Assembly: GCF_001417775.1 (NCBI RefSeq)
Contig: NZ_BBZJ01000012.1
Location: 1 to 64,000, forward strand
Source: Streptomyces sp. TP-A0356
GTDB lineage: Bacteria > Actinomycetota > Actinomycetes > Streptomycetales > Streptomycetaceae
Direction: 5' to 3'
DNA: 64,000 nucleotides
Made by a program: the position numbers and the translations under genes. Of this stretch, positions 25,572 to 34,740 are shown one piece after another; positions within the stretch are counted from its first letter, which is position 1; every line of letters begins with the position of its first letter. Below the pieces are notes generated by a model. It searched no databases. It had not been told where the DNA came from and saw nothing but the letters and a program-made list of their open reading frames with translations.

Positions 25572-26807
25572 ATGACGCTTCCTTTTCGAACTCCTCGATA
25601 CTCTCAGGGGGATTCCCTCCATCTCAGACGCGGTACGCGGGCTGGGCTACTTGGCGCGCTGACCACGGCGACCGTCACGGCGGCACTGCTCGTCGCACCG
25701 GTCGCGGCATCGGCGACGGCCCAGGAAACCCGGCCGCAGCAGGCCACGGATGCTGCCGTGCGAGGGCTCGACGTCAGCGCCTACCAGGAGACCGTGGACT
25801 GGGCCGCGGCCGCCGCCGACGGAGCCTCCTTCGCCTATGTCAAGGCGACCGAGGGCACCTCCTACATCAGCTCCCGCTTCTCCCAGCAGTACGACGGCGC
25901 GGCGGAAGCCGGCCTGATCCGCGGCGCCTATCACTTCGCCAGGCCGGACAAGTCCTCCGGCAGCGCGCAAGCCGACTACTTCGTCGACCACGGCGGCGCC
26001 TGGCAGCCGGACGGCAAGACGCTTCCCGGCGTCCTGGACATCGAGGCCACACCGGGCCTGTCAACCTGCTACGGGGTCAGCCCCAGTGCGACGGTCAGCT
26101 GGATCGCCTCCTTCGACGACGAATACCGGCGCCGCACCGGCCGCCACCCGGTGATCAACACCAACACGTCGTGGTGGTCGCAGTGCACCGGGACCTCGTC
26201 CGCCTTCGCCGCCACCAACCTGATCTGGATCGGCAGTTGGACCGGCACCCCGCACCCACTGCCCAACGGCTGGTCGACGTACGCCTTCTGGCAGACCTCC
26301 GACTCCGGCACCTTTCCCGGTGACCAGGACGTGTTCAACGGCACCGAGCAGGACCTGCGGAACCTCGCCGCCAACGGCACCTACACGCCGCCACCGCCGC
26401 CACCGGCCGGCGCATGGCCGGTCGTCCAACAGGGCTACAGCGGCCGCCAGGTGACCACCATCCAGTACCTGCTCAACGCCCACGGTGCGGCGCTGTCGGT
26501 CGACGGCTCGTTCGGAGCAGCCACGCATGACGCCGTAGCCGCCTTCCAGACCCGCAACCAGCTCACTCCCGACGGCATCGTCGGCCCCAAGACCTGGCAA
26601 GCCCTCATCACCAGCGTCAAAGAAGGCGACAACGGTCCGGCCGTCAGCGCGGTGCAGGCCGAACTGAAAGCCCATGGCGCGGCGCTGTCGATCGACGGCT
26701 CGTTCGGAGCAGCCACGCATGACGCCGTAGCCGCCTTCCAGACCCGCAACCACTTGACCCCGGACGGCATCGTCGGCCCCAACACGTGGCTGGCGCTGGT
26801 CAACTGA
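25572..26807 (+). CDS. Secreted GH25 lysozyme with two peptidoglycan-binding repeats
   Basis: 411 residues. The signal peptide ends near ASATAQ. GH25 catalytic domain (about 60-265): RGLDVSAYQETVDWAAAAAD with the first Asp, VLDIEATPGLSTCYG with the DxE catalytic pair, then IWIGSWTGTPHPLPNGW and TYAFWQTSDSGTFPG, DQDVFNG. After a proline linker (YTPPPPPPAGAWP) come two nearly identical PG_binding_1 units, each with an IDGSFGAATHDAVAAFQTRN core. It cleaves muramic acid linkages outside the cell. It heads a run of three codirectional secreted-protein genes. Confidence 0.92.
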   Translation: MTLPFRTPRYSQGDSLHLRRGTRAGLLGALTTATVTAALLVAPVAASATAQETRPQQATDAAVRGLDVSAYQETVDWAAAAADGASFAYVKATEGTSYISSRFSQQYDGAAEAGLIRGAYHFARPDKSSGSAQADYFVDHGGAWQPDGKTLPGVLDIEATPGLSTCYGVSPSATVSWIASFDDEYRRRTGRHPVINTNTSWWSQCTGTSSAFAATNLIWIGSWTGTPHPLPNGWSTYAFWQTSDSGTFPGDQDVFNGTEQDLRNLAANGTYTPPPPPPAGAWPVVQQGYSGRQVTTIQYLLNAHGAALSVDGSFGAATHDAVAAFQTRNQLTPDGIVGPKTWQALITSVKEGDNGPAVSAVQAELKAHGAALSIDGSFGAATHDAVAAFQTRNHLTPDGIVGPNTWLALVN

Positions 26808-26889
26808 CCCCGCCGTGGCCGAAAGATCCCTGCCGGTCCGCGAACCGCGGCTCTCGGACCGGCACCAGACCAACAGAGGAGAATTCGCC

Positions 26890-27414
26890 GTGCCCAACAT
26901 CCGCAGCATGCGCCGTCTCGGCCTCACCGCCGGGGCCCTCGGTGCTGCCACCGTGCTTGCCCTGCCCGGCAACGCGTTCGCCGTCACCAAGCTCTCCCAG
27001 TCGGCCGCCGCCTCCCAGCTGCGCGCGGCCGGGGTCACCTGGTCCTCCAGTGGCAGCTGCACCACCCGCTCCAACCCCAGCTGCACGTCGTTCGAACAGA
27101 TCAACCAGGCCACCGTCGACGGTCTCAAGACCCTCAAGAGCGCCAGCGGCTGTGCGATCAATGTCACGGGTGGCACCGAGGTGGGGCATGCCTCTGGCAC
27201 GTACAGCCACTACCACGGCTACAAGGCCGACATCACGCCGAACACCTGCATCAGCAACTACATCACCAGCAGCTTCACCCACATCTCCAACCGGGGTGAC
27301 GGCGCGGTGCGCTACCGCTCCTCAGCGGGCAACGTCTACGCCCGTGAAAGCAACCACTGGGACATCACCTACTGCGGCGGCAGCTCCGCATGCACCTCCG
27401 CCGCCAGCTCCTGA
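26890..27414 (+). CDS. Secreted M15-like D,D-peptidase/wall-binding protein
   Basis: 174 residues from GTG 26890, AGGAGAA at 26877. The signal peptide ends LPGNAFA. The mature part has paired cysteines (SCTTRSNPSCTSFEQINQAT). It also has EVGHASGTYSHYHGYKADIT followed later by ESNHWDITYCGG, which resembles the H-x6-D and HWH/HWD zinc site of peptidase M15 (VanY/D-Ala-D-Ala carboxypeptidase) proteins. Catalytic activity is inferred from these ligands only. It is 82 bp downstream of the lysozyme and probably co-transcribed. Confidence 0.72.
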   Translation: MPNIRSMRRLGLTAGALGAATVLALPGNAFAVTKLSQSAAASQLRAAGVTWSSSGSCTTRSNPSCTSFEQINQATVDGLKTLKSASGCAINVTGGTEVGHASGTYSHYHGYKADITPNTCISNYITSSFTHISNRGDGAVRYRSSAGNVYARESNHWDITYCGGSSACTSAASS

Positions 27415-27443
27415 CCCCCCGACCCGACCCGGAAAGGCATCTC

Positions 27444-27860
27444 ATGAAGCACCGCGCAGCCGTCCTCCTGGGCACCGGAGCGCTGCTGGCCGGCGGCCTG
27501 GTCGCCGCGCCCTCCGCCTCCGCCGCCACCAGCTGCCTCGGCTCCTCCTGTAATGGCCTCAACCCCGCCAACACTACGTGCGCCAACGACGCCCGCACGG
27601 TGGCCGAGGGCAGCGGCCCGATCACGGCCATGGAACTGCGCTACAGTCCCTCGTGCCGGGCCGCCTGGGGTCGCTTCAGGATCAGCGCCCCGTCCGGCTC
27701 CAAGATCGAGATCAAGAACAACCAGGGCAAGCACTACACCACTTACGGCAGCGGCCACTTCTTCAGCGTCATGGTCGACGACAAGAACGTGCAGGCGTGG
27801 GCGTGCGGTACGTGGAAGGCGAACGGCTCCGACAACATCGACTGCACCAACTCCTACTGA
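27444..27860 (+). CDS. Secreted DUF2690-family protein
   Basis: 138 residues from the ATG at 27444 (GGAAAGG at 27431). The signal peptide is followed by TSCLGSSCNGLNPANTTCAN, ITAMELRYSPSCRAAWGRFR and a final cysteine pair (WACGTWKANGSDNIDCTNSY). This C-x4-C-x-G-x-D/N-P pattern with ELRYSP-C-x-A-W is the DUF2690/YjfA signature of actinobacterial exported proteins. Function unknown. It is the third gene of the lysozyme run, 29 bp after the M15-like gene. Confidence 0.85.
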   Translation: MKHRAAVLLGTGALLAGGLVAAPSASAATSCLGSSCNGLNPANTTCANDARTVAEGSGPITAMELRYSPSCRAAWGRFRISAPSGSKIEIKNNQGKHYTTYGSGHFFSVMVDDKNVQAWACGTWKANGSDNIDCTNSY

Positions 27861-28364
27861 TCCGCGGCACCAGACAGGGGCTGCTCGTCATCGGCGCCGC
27901 CCTCGTCGGCTCGCCGGTCCTGGCGAGCGGCCCGGCCCACGCCACGACGAGCAACGTCTCCGTGGCTCACCTGTGCCGGCCGGCTCCGGAATCCGCCGAA
28001 TGATCGGCTCAACTTCCGCTCCGGCACGGTGCTCTGTCTGGCTGCTGCGGCGGACGGGAGCGAGGGCAAGGTCTCGTGGAGCGGCGTCCTCCTTGGGTTC
28101 TGGGAGTCGTTGCAACACCCCAGTTCGGGTCCGTCTTCAAACGGACCTTGTCCAGAGCAGGAACGACGCGAGTGTGACCGCCGCTTCGGGGGAAGTGGCG
28201 GTCTTCTCGTATCTGATGGCGATCCCTCAGCCGATTCAATCGGCATACATTGCCGGCCAGCAGGTTGTCACGGCGCGGCCCGCTGGCCAACACCGTATGT
28301 AGAGAGTGGACACAGGGCACCCGCGCGCACGGCGCCCAGCCGGAGCGGTCGAGGCCCTCGACCG
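27861..28364. other. Remnant stretch with a leftover signal-peptide sequence
   Basis: Immediately after the DUF2690 gene, [20 protein letters not shown] then GPAHA looks like a signal peptide whose mature protein (about 20 residues) has been cut off near 28000. The rest to 28364 shows no recognisable gene on either strand. Confidence 0.4.
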
Positions 28365-28800
28365 TCAGGGCGATTCCGTGGCCGGGGCCACTTGCGACCC
28401 TACGGGGCTCGACTCGCCGGCCAGAAGGCGGTGGAAGTCGCCGAGCCCGCTTTCGCGGTGGTGGGCCATCGATCGCAGCGCGGCGTCAACGTCGCCGGCT
28501 TCGAGGTGGGCGAGGAGCTCCTCATGCTCGTGCAGGATCTCATCCGCGCGGGTGCGGTCGCCCCGGGCGGCGCTACGGCGGTAGGCCAAGGCGCGATGCG
28601 GCTCCAGGGCCTCCCACAGCTGGCGGACGAACCGCAGCAGCCAATGGTTGTCGCAGCGGTCCAGCAGGGCGAAGTGGAAGGCCTTGTTCGCGAGGATCGC
28701 GGCATGGGCGTCGGCTTCCTCGGTCGCCTGACGTTGGGCGTTGAGGGCGGCGCGCATCGCGGTCAGGTCCTGAGGCGTCGCCCGCCCCGGCACCGTCAGC
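28365..28800 (-). pseudogene. GntR/FadR-type regulator, C-terminal FCD domain only
   Basis: The minus strand reads [80 protein letters not shown] and [10 protein letters not shown]. These are the helices and metal-binding His residues of an FCD ligand domain. The winged-helix DNA-binding domain is missing: upstream of about 28800 the DNA belongs to the hydro-lyase gene on the other strand. Confidence 0.75.
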
Positions 28801-28804
28801 AACA

Positions 28805-29232
28805 ACTCCCTGCCGGTGTCCGCGATCGAGAAGCGCCCGGTCAACCAGTGCTTCATCGGCTCCTGTGCCAATGGTCAGCTCGAGGACATCGCGATCGCCG
28901 CCGCCATCGTCAAGGGCCGCACGGTCGCCCCGGGTGTGCGGCTGCTGGTCACCCCCGCCTCCCAGCAGGTGTACCGCGAGGCGATGCGCGCCGGCTACCT
29001 GCAGGACCTGGCCGACGCCGGAGCCGTGGTCACCAACTCCACCTGCGGTGCCTGATTCGGCTACCACATGGGCCTTCTCGCCCCCGGCGAGGTCTGCCTG
29101 ACCTCCTCCACCCGCAACTTCACCGGCCGCATGGGCAGCCCCGACGCCGAGATCTACATGGCCTCCCCCGCCACCGTCGCCGCCTCCGCTCTGGCCGGCC
29201 ACGTCACCGATCCCCGAGGAGCGATGAACTGA
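28805..29232 (+). pseudogene. Aconitase/isopropylmalate-dehydratase large-subunit fragment with in-frame TGA
   Basis: The C-terminal 140 residues of an aconitase-family large subunit: [20 protein letters not shown] (first cluster Cys in GSCANG), [32 protein letters not shown], then [20 protein letters not shown] and [20 protein letters not shown]. The TGA at 29053-29055 stands exactly where the family has the cluster cysteine of CGxC. The amino-terminal two-thirds is missing and joins regulator debris at about 28805. The stop TGA (29230-29232) overlaps the small-subunit ATG. Confidence 0.8.
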
Positions 29233-29744
29233 TGGACACTCAGATCACCGGACGCGTCTGGGTGGTGGGCGACAGCGTGACCACCGACGCCATGTACCCC
29301 GCCTTCGCCATGAAGCTGCCGATCCCCGAAGCCGCCCGGCACATCTTCTACGAGTTGCGCCCCGGCTGGAGCGACCAGGTTCGGCCAGGCGACATCGTGG
29401 TCGCTGGACGCAACTTCGGCCTCGGCTCCTCCCGGCCCGTCGCCGCCCTGTTCCGGGAGCTGGGCGTCGCCGCGCTGGTCGCCGACGAGTTCAACTCCCT
29501 GTTCCTGCGCAACTGCATCAACCACGGCCTGCCTGCCCTCACCGTCCCCGGCGCGCGTGCCGCGTTCAGCGACGGCGACACCGCCCGCCTCGACTTCGCC
29601 GACGGCTGGATCGAGAACGCCACCAGCGGCAGCCGCCTCACCGGCGGCGCCCTCCCACCGCTGGTCCTCGACATCCTCGCGGCCGGCGGCATCCTGCCCA
29701 AGCTCGCCCGCGAGGGCTACATCCCCATCCCCGCCGCGTCCTAG
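29232..29744 (+). CDS. Aconitase-type small (swivel) subunit, LeuD-like
   Basis: 170 residues. It contains [40 protein letters not shown] (the GSSR substrate-binding loop of LeuD/aconitase domain 4), [20 protein letters not shown] and [10 protein letters not shown]. It is complete and translationally coupled to the broken large subunit by TGATG. The pair would dehydrate or isomerise a hydroxy-di/tricarboxylate, similar to 3-isopropylmalate or 2,3-dimethylmalate. Without an intact large subunit it is probably inactive unless another copy exists elsewhere. Confidence 0.85.
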   Translation: MDTQITGRVWVVGDSVTTDAMYPAFAMKLPIPEAARHIFYELRPGWSDQVRPGDIVVAGRNFGLGSSRPVAALFRELGVAALVADEFNSLFLRNCINHGLPALTVPGARAAFSDGDTARLDFADGWIENATSGSRLTGGALPPLVLDILAAGGILPKLAREGYIPIPAAS

Positions 29745-29822
29745 CACCACGCACACCACCCGCGGGACGAGCACGCACTCCCGGGTGCTCCTACTGTCCA
29801 GCCCAAACCCTGGAGTCCGCAC

Positions 29823-30512
29823 ATGCCCGAACAGCTCGCCCCCGGCGTCATCCGCATCCCCACCACACGTCGCGACAACGCCTTCCTCTTCGAAGGCGAC
29901 AAGGGCTACACCCTCGTCGACGTCGGCTGGGCCAGCGCGCCGAAAGCCATCACCGCCGCCTTGGCCGACCTCAGCCGCAAACCCACCGACATCACCCGCA
30001 TCGTCATCACCCATGCTCACCCCGACCACGTGCAAGGCGCCGGCCTGATCCGGGAGTTGACCGGCGCACCCCTTCTCATCCACCCCGCCGAGAACACCTG
30101 GCTGCAAGCCGGGCGTGTCCCCCGCGCAGGCCGGTCCGGCGCCCTGGGCCGCGCACTGGACCGCCTGCCGAAACTGCACTGGCAGCCCCTGAGCGCAGAC
30201 GGCCCCCTGACAGACGGACAACTGATCGACGGCAGCGACGGGCTGCGCGTGCTGCACACTCCGGGCCACTCGCCCGGCCACATCGCGCTCGTGCACGAAC
30301 CCACCCGCACCCTGTTGACCGGTGACGCGGTCTTCCACCGAAGCGAACGCGCCCTGGGCCCTGCCCAGTTGGCGGCCGACCCTCACTTGCGCACCGGCAG
30401 CCTGGCCCGCATCCCCCGCGACCTCAAGGCCGTCGGCTTCGCCCACGGCACCCCCCTGACCGGATCAGGCGTCGACACCTTCCACGAGTGGCTGAACGCC
30501 CTCCAGGGCTAA
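29823..30512 (+). CDS. Metallo-beta-lactamase-fold hydrolase
   Basis: 229 residues. The zinc motif is VITHAHPDHVQGAGLI (HxHxDH), followed by HTPGHSPGHIALVH and LLTGDAVF; the last His lies in VGFAHGTPL. It fits small actinobacterial MBL-fold hydrolases of the glyoxalase-II type. It follows the hydro-lyase small subunit by 78 bp on the same strand and may hydrolyse a lactone or thioester in the same pathway. Confidence 0.88.
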   Translation: MPEQLAPGVIRIPTTRRDNAFLFEGDKGYTLVDVGWASAPKAITAALADLSRKPTDITRIVITHAHPDHVQGAGLIRELTGAPLLIHPAENTWLQAGRVPRAGRSGALGRALDRLPKLHWQPLSADGPLTDGQLIDGSDGLRVLHTPGHSPGHIALVHEPTRTLLTGDAVFHRSERALGPAQLAADPHLRTGSLARIPRDLKAVGFAHGTPLTGSGVDTFHEWLNALQG

Positions 30513-30736
30513 GGGGTCCTTGCACTATGAGCGCCCGGGAGCAGCACCGTGCGCCCGCCCCTCCCGAGCCGCCCCCGGCTCCCGGCCCGTGCGCCGCCCT
30601 CCCAGGTTGTCCAGCCGCCCGCCGAACCTCTCGTACACCCCCCTGCTTGCTTCGCCGCGCACCACCCGTGCCGGCAGCCACCCCTGCCACAACCCGACGC
30701 CGTCCCCACCCTGAGCCGCACAGAAAGCAGGCCCCC

Positions 30737-32098
30737 ATGAGCAGCTCCGCCATCGCGGCCGCGCCCTTGCAGGCCGAGATCTCCACACGCCTCGACGCCC
30801 TGCCCGTCACTTCCTGGCACCGCCGTGTCGTGACCCTGATCGGCCTCGGCTCCTTCTTCAACTTCTTCGAGGTCGCACTGGGAACCCTGCTCATCCCGCT
30901 GCTCCCCGCGTCCTGGACCGCCACAACCACCGACAAGTCCCTCCTGATCGGTGCCCCCTTCCTCGGCGAGATGATCGGCGCCTTCGCCCTCGCCAAAGCG
31001 GCCGACCGCTACGGCCGACGCCGCATGTTCCAGATCAACCTCATCGCCTACGCCGCCCTCGCCCTGCTGTGCGCCACCGCCTGGTCCGCCCCTGCCCTGC
31101 TCGCCATCCGGGTCCTGATCGGCGTCGGCCTGGGCGCCGAGCTCACCCTCGTCGACACCTACCTGATCGAACTCATACCCGCCCCCCGCCGCGGCCGCCT
31201 CCTGGCCACCAGCTATGCCCTGGGCATGCTCGCTGTGCCCACCGCCGGCATCCTCGCCGCTCGCCTGCCCCACACGCTCGCCGGCTTGCCCAGCTGGCGC
31301 TGGCTCCTGATCGCCAGCAGCGCCAGCGCACTGAGCATGTGGCTCCTACGCCGCCAGCTCCCCGAATCCCCCCGCTGGCTGGCCGCCCACGGCCACACCG
31401 CCCAAGCCCTCACCCAACTCCACGCCATCGAAGCCGCCGCCCGAACAAGGGCCGGGACCAACCAGCTCGCGCCGGCCGACAGCGTCTTCACGCCTGCTCC
31501 AGCCGCATCCGGGACCGCAACCGCCGTTCCCCTGCGACGCACACTCCTGGCCTGCGTCATCCAGCTCCTCAGTCCGATGGGCTTCTACGGTTTCGCGTCG
31601 ATCGGTCCCCTCGTCCTGCTCGCCAAGGGCTACGACGTCGTCGACTCCCTCGGCTACGCGGCCTTGACCGCGATCGGCTACCCCCTCGGCGCCCTGCTGC
31701 TCATCCCGCTCGCCGAACGCGTCCAGCGCCGAACCCTCGTCATGGCCTCCACCCTCAGCGTCGCCGCCACCGGCTGCGTCTTCGGCACCGGCACCACCAC
31801 CGCCGTCATCGTCACGGCCGGAGCCTTGACCACCACCGCCAGCGTCCTCCAGGCAACCGCCGCCCGCTCGTACGTCGCTGAGCTGTTCCCCACGAACGTG
31901 CGCAACACCTTCCTTGGCCGCAGCTACGCACTCTCCCGGCTCGTGTCCGCCGTCCTGCCGTTCGCGGCCCTCACCATCCTGTCCGCCCTCGGCGCCTCCG
32001 CGCTGTTCAGCCTGAGCGCGCTCCTGCTCGCCCTCCTCGCCACGGCAGTCCTCACCCTCGGCCCCCGTACCAACAACCGTCCCCTGGACCAGATCTGA
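30737..32098 (+). CDS. MFS permease, sugar/aromatic-acid transporter type
   Basis: 453 residues, 12 predicted membrane segments. The start is the ATG at 30737; the longer frame from 30488 has a proline-rich leader without homology. The family loop is AKAADRYGRRRMFQINLIAY, and the second-half PETxGxR-like region is RSYVAELFPTNVRNTFLGRS. The shape SFFNFFEVALGTLLIPLLPA near the start and the SPRWLAAHG motif in the central loop suit the metabolite:H+ symporter/sugar-porter group. It probably imports the compound degraded by the preceding genes. Confidence 0.85.
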   Translation: MSSSAIAAAPLQAEISTRLDALPVTSWHRRVVTLIGLGSFFNFFEVALGTLLIPLLPASWTATTTDKSLLIGAPFLGEMIGAFALAKAADRYGRRRMFQINLIAYAALALLCATAWSAPALLAIRVLIGVGLGAELTLVDTYLIELIPAPRRGRLLATSYALGMLAVPTAGILAARLPHTLAGLPSWRWLLIASSASALSMWLLRRQLPESPRWLAAHGHTAQALTQLHAIEAAARTRAGTNQLAPADSVFTPAPAASGTATAVPLRRTLLACVIQLLSPMGFYGFASIGPLVLLAKGYDVVDSLGYAALTAIGYPLGALLLIPLAERVQRRTLVMASTLSVAATGCVFGTGTTTAVIVTAGALTTTASVLQATAARSYVAELFPTNVRNTFLGRSYALSRLVSAVLPFAALTILSALGASALFSLSALLLALLATAVLTLGPRTNNRPLDQI

Positions 32099-32398
32099 CC
32101 CGCAGCGTTCGGAAGACAGTCACCGCCCCCACCGACCGGATCCCTGCGGGCCCGTTCGGCGGGCACGCCCGCAAGGCCGAGGGCGAGGACGCCGAGGAGC
32201 TCCACCGGGGCGGCAGCCAGCACGATCCTCACCCCGGAGATCAGGGCGCGACGAGCGCCATGGCGCCGCCGGGCGGCGAGTCGTCGTACGGCTGCATCTC
32301 GCCGGCCTTGACCCAGCCCCAGGACTCATACCGGGCCGGGCCTTGTCGCGGGCCTGCCCGACCAGCAGCCAGGCACGGGCTATCGAGTGTCGTCGACA
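32099..32398. other. Intergenic, no gene recognised
   Basis: 300 bases between the convergent permease and TetR genes; no coding frame supported. Confidence 0.4.
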
Positions 32399-32998
32399 TC
32401 AGGATGACTGCGGTCGCTGCAGTCCCTGGAAGAGCAGTTCGATCAATCGGCGGGGGTCATAGCGGGGGTCGCTGTCACGTCCGATGCAGAGGTTGCCGAT
32501 GCCGCGCATCAGTTCGTAGGGCTGCGTACCGGGCCTGATCTCGCCGGCGTCGACTGCGGCGTCGAGCAACTGCGCGCACACGGGCATCAAGCGGTCGACG
32601 AAGTAGGTGTGCAGCGCGGCGAAGCCGCTGCTGTCCGACTGCAGCGCGTTGGCGAGTCCGTGCTTTGTGACCAGGAAGTCAACGAAGAGGTCGATCCACT
32701 GACGGAGTGCTGCGAGCGGAGAGTCGGCACTGGCCAGCAGGCTCGGGCCGGCCTCGGCGCATGCCTCGACCTGGTGGCGGTAGACGGCGGCGACGAGGTC
32801 CGCCCGCGTCGGGAAGTGGCGGTAGATCGTCCCCATCCCGACGCCCGCTCTGGCCGCGATCTCACGGATTGGCGCGTCGACGCCGGAGGTGACGAACACC
32901 TCGGCGGCGGCGGCAAGCAGCGTCTGCTGGTTGCGCAGCGCGTCGGCCCGCTTGCTCCGGGCCGGCACCTCTCCGGGCTGGCTTGCAGTGGGCACCAC
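32399..32998 (-). CDS. TetR-family regulator
   Basis: 199 residues; tandem GTG codons at 32993-32998 give two possible starts. The HTH reads LLAAAAEVFVTSGVDAPIRE, IAARAGVGMGTIYRHFPTRA. The C-terminal domain has WIDLFVDFLVTKHGLANALQ, typical of a SbtR-like TetR_C group. It is divergent from the alpha/beta hydrolase at 33161. Two operator-like palindromes lie over the hydrolase promoter, so repression of that gene and autoregulation are likely. Confidence 0.88.
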   Translation of the reverse strand: MVPTASQPGEVPARSKRADALRNQQTLLAAAAEVFVTSGVDAPIREIAARAGVGMGTIYRHFPTRADLVAAVYRHQVEACAEAGPSLLASADSPLAALRQWIDLFVDFLVTKHGLANALQSDSSGFAALHTYFVDRLMPVCAQLLDAAVDAGEIRPGTQPYELMRGIGNLCIGRDSDPRYDPRRLIELLFQGLQRPQSS

Positions 32999-33017
32999 GC
33001 TCTCCTTCCGACGGCCG

Positions 33018-33066
33018 TTGACAAACGGAACAACGTTCCGTATCTTAACCGGAACAACGCTCCGTT
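33018..33066 (+). promoter_or_regulatory. Promoter overlapped by two TetR operators
   Basis: TTGACA at 33018-33023 and TATCTT at 33041-33046 are 17 bp apart, a near-consensus sigma-70-type promoter reading towards the hydrolase. The palindrome ACGGAACAACGTTCCGT (33025-33041) lies in the spacer. A second, less perfect copy, CCGGAACAACGCTCCGTT (33049-33066), follows. Confidence 0.82.
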
Positions 33067-33160
33067 CTCAGCGTAGCTGAAGCCGGACGCTCCTGACCGC
33101 CTCACCCGCCGCCAGCCGAATGAGACCGGCAGCAGAGGCCATTGAAGGGACATACGCATC

Positions 33161-34129
33161 ATGAGGGAATCGACTTCCACGACCGAGACCGACACCTTCA
33201 GCTCGCCCGCTCCCGTCCTCTCGCTCAGCCCGGTGGTGCTGTCCGTGCCCGGACGTCCCGTGGACCTTCAGGTGCGCGTCTCCGCACCGGTGACCGGGAC
33301 GGATCTGCCTGTCATCCTCCTCTCCCACGGTCACGGCCCCTCGAACAACCTTTCCTCGCTGAACGGTTACGCGCCGCTTGCCAACTACTGGGCGGCACAC
33401 GGGTTCGTCGTCATCCAGCCCACCCACCTCAGCTCCAGGACACTGAGCCACCTGCACACCGACACCCCCGGAGGATCCCTGTTCTGGCGCTCACGCATCG
33501 AGGACATGAAGCACATCCTCGACCGGCTCGGCGTGATCGAGGGCGCCGTGCCGCAGCTCGCCGGGCGCATGGACCACAGCAAGGTCGCCGTTGCCGGACA
33601 TTCGCTCGGCGGCCACACCGCCAGCGTCCTGCTGGGCGCCCGGCTCACCGACCCCGACGGCGGAGAGGAAGTGAACCTCATCGAGCCCCGGATCACGACG
33701 GGTGTACTGCTGGCCGCGCCCGGCAGAGGCGGCGATGTCCTGAACGGGCGCATGGCCAAGAACGTGCCGTTCTTCCTGACCACGGACTTCTCCACGATGA
33801 CCACACCCGCGCTGGTCGTGGCCGGCGACAAGGACGACTCCCAGCACTTCACGGACATGGGTCCGGACTGGCACGCCGACCCCTACACCCTCGCCCCCGG
33901 CCCCAAGACCCTGCTCACCCTGTTCGACGCGGAGCACGGACTCGGCGGGATCGCCGGGTACGACGTCGCCGAGACCACGGACGAAAACCCCGAGCGGGTG
34001 GCTGCGGTCCAGCGGCTCACCTGGGCCTACCTCCGCACCGAGCTCTACCCTGGGGATCCCGCTTGGCAGGCGGCGCGTGACGCGCTGACGGACGGCCCCA
34101 ACCCGCTCGGACGGGTCGAATCCAAGTAA
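33161..34129 (+). CDS. Alpha/beta hydrolase, chlorophyllase/platelet-activating-factor-hydrolase-like
   Basis: 322 residues from the ATG at 33161, no signal peptide. The oxyanion region is VILLSHGHGPSNNL; the nucleophile elbow VAVAGHSLGGHTASVLLGA; then VVAGDKDDSQHF (Asp) and FDAEHGLGGIAGYD (His). The lid-like segment GGSLFWRSRIEDMKHILDRL fits the dienelactone hydrolase/chlorophyllase-like group. It presumably cleaves an ester taken up or generated in the cell and is controlled by the divergent TetR. Confidence 0.87.
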   Translation: MRESTSTTETDTFSSPAPVLSLSPVVLSVPGRPVDLQVRVSAPVTGTDLPVILLSHGHGPSNNLSSLNGYAPLANYWAAHGFVVIQPTHLSSRTLSHLHTDTPGGSLFWRSRIEDMKHILDRLGVIEGAVPQLAGRMDHSKVAVAGHSLGGHTASVLLGARLTDPDGGEEVNLIEPRITTGVLLAAPGRGGDVLNGRMAKNVPFFLTTDFSTMTTPALVVAGDKDDSQHFTDMGPDWHADPYTLAPGPKTLLTLFDAEHGLGGIAGYDVAETTDENPERVAAVQRLTWAYLRTELYPGDPAWQAARDALTDGPNPLGRVESK

Positions 34130-34372
34130 GCTTGCCGCCCAGCAGCAGGAACCACACGACGACTCCCGCGCCTCCCGTCACAGAGCCTGACCCGTCCGCA
34201 TTGACCTGCCCGGTGATCAGGTCGGGCCGTGTGCCTCGTGCCGTGCGCAAGACGCACAAGTACGGCCGCGGCGGCGTGCGTCGGCCGTTGTGTGGAGGGC
34301 TCCTGACCGTGATGTCAGAGGCATGTGGTGGGATGGCCGCACCTCATATTGCTGACGTGCCGGGAGACCATC

Positions 34373-34669
34373 TTGATACCCACCTACCCGTCTCTGACCC
34401 GTGCGTTGGCCGAGGCTTTGGTCGATGTCCTCTGGTTCATCGAAGACTGTGAGGACGAGCAGATGGATCCGGACGACGCCGTCAAGGTCCTTGATGGCGT
34501 CGCCCACCTCGTAGGCCAGCTGTCCAATGAGCAGCGGGTTGAGTTTCTCGACCTGATTGGGGCGATGGCCGCGGTGGAGACGGACCCAGAGCGGCGGGAA
34601 TTCCTGGAGGAGTTCCCGGAGGGCTTCGGACTCGTCGAGGATCCGACCTGCCCTCTGCTTCACGAGTAG
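34373..34669 (+). CDS. Small acidic hypothetical protein
   Basis: 98 residues if started at TTG 34373, eleven bases after CGGGAG (34361-34366). An upstream GTG at 34325 is possible but unsupported. Two amphipathic helices (LTRALAEALVDVLWFIEDCE, VLDGVAHLVGQLSNEQRVEF) and an acidic tail (DPERREFLEEFPEGFGL) resemble small immunity-type or stress proteins. No domain recognised. It is followed by a hairpin at 34741. Confidence 0.6.
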   Translation: MIPTYPSLTRALAEALVDVLWFIEDCEDEQMDPDDAVKVLDGVAHLVGQLSNEQRVEFLDLIGAMAAVETDPERREFLEEFPEGFGLVEDPTCPLLHE

Positions 34670-34740
34670 AGCAGGACGCGCTTTCGGAGCAGGGCGAAGC
34701 TGGCCCGACCGAACGTGTGGCGCTCACTGAAGCGCACGGA

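Noticed and set aside
29053..29055. Selenocysteine recoding of the TGA
   Set aside because: The gene lacks its 5' two-thirds and its neighbour regulator is also truncated, so ordinary decay explains the stop codon better.
30488..30736. Upstream extension of the MFS permease
   Set aside because: Proline-rich, no homology; membrane segments and family start fit ATG 30737.
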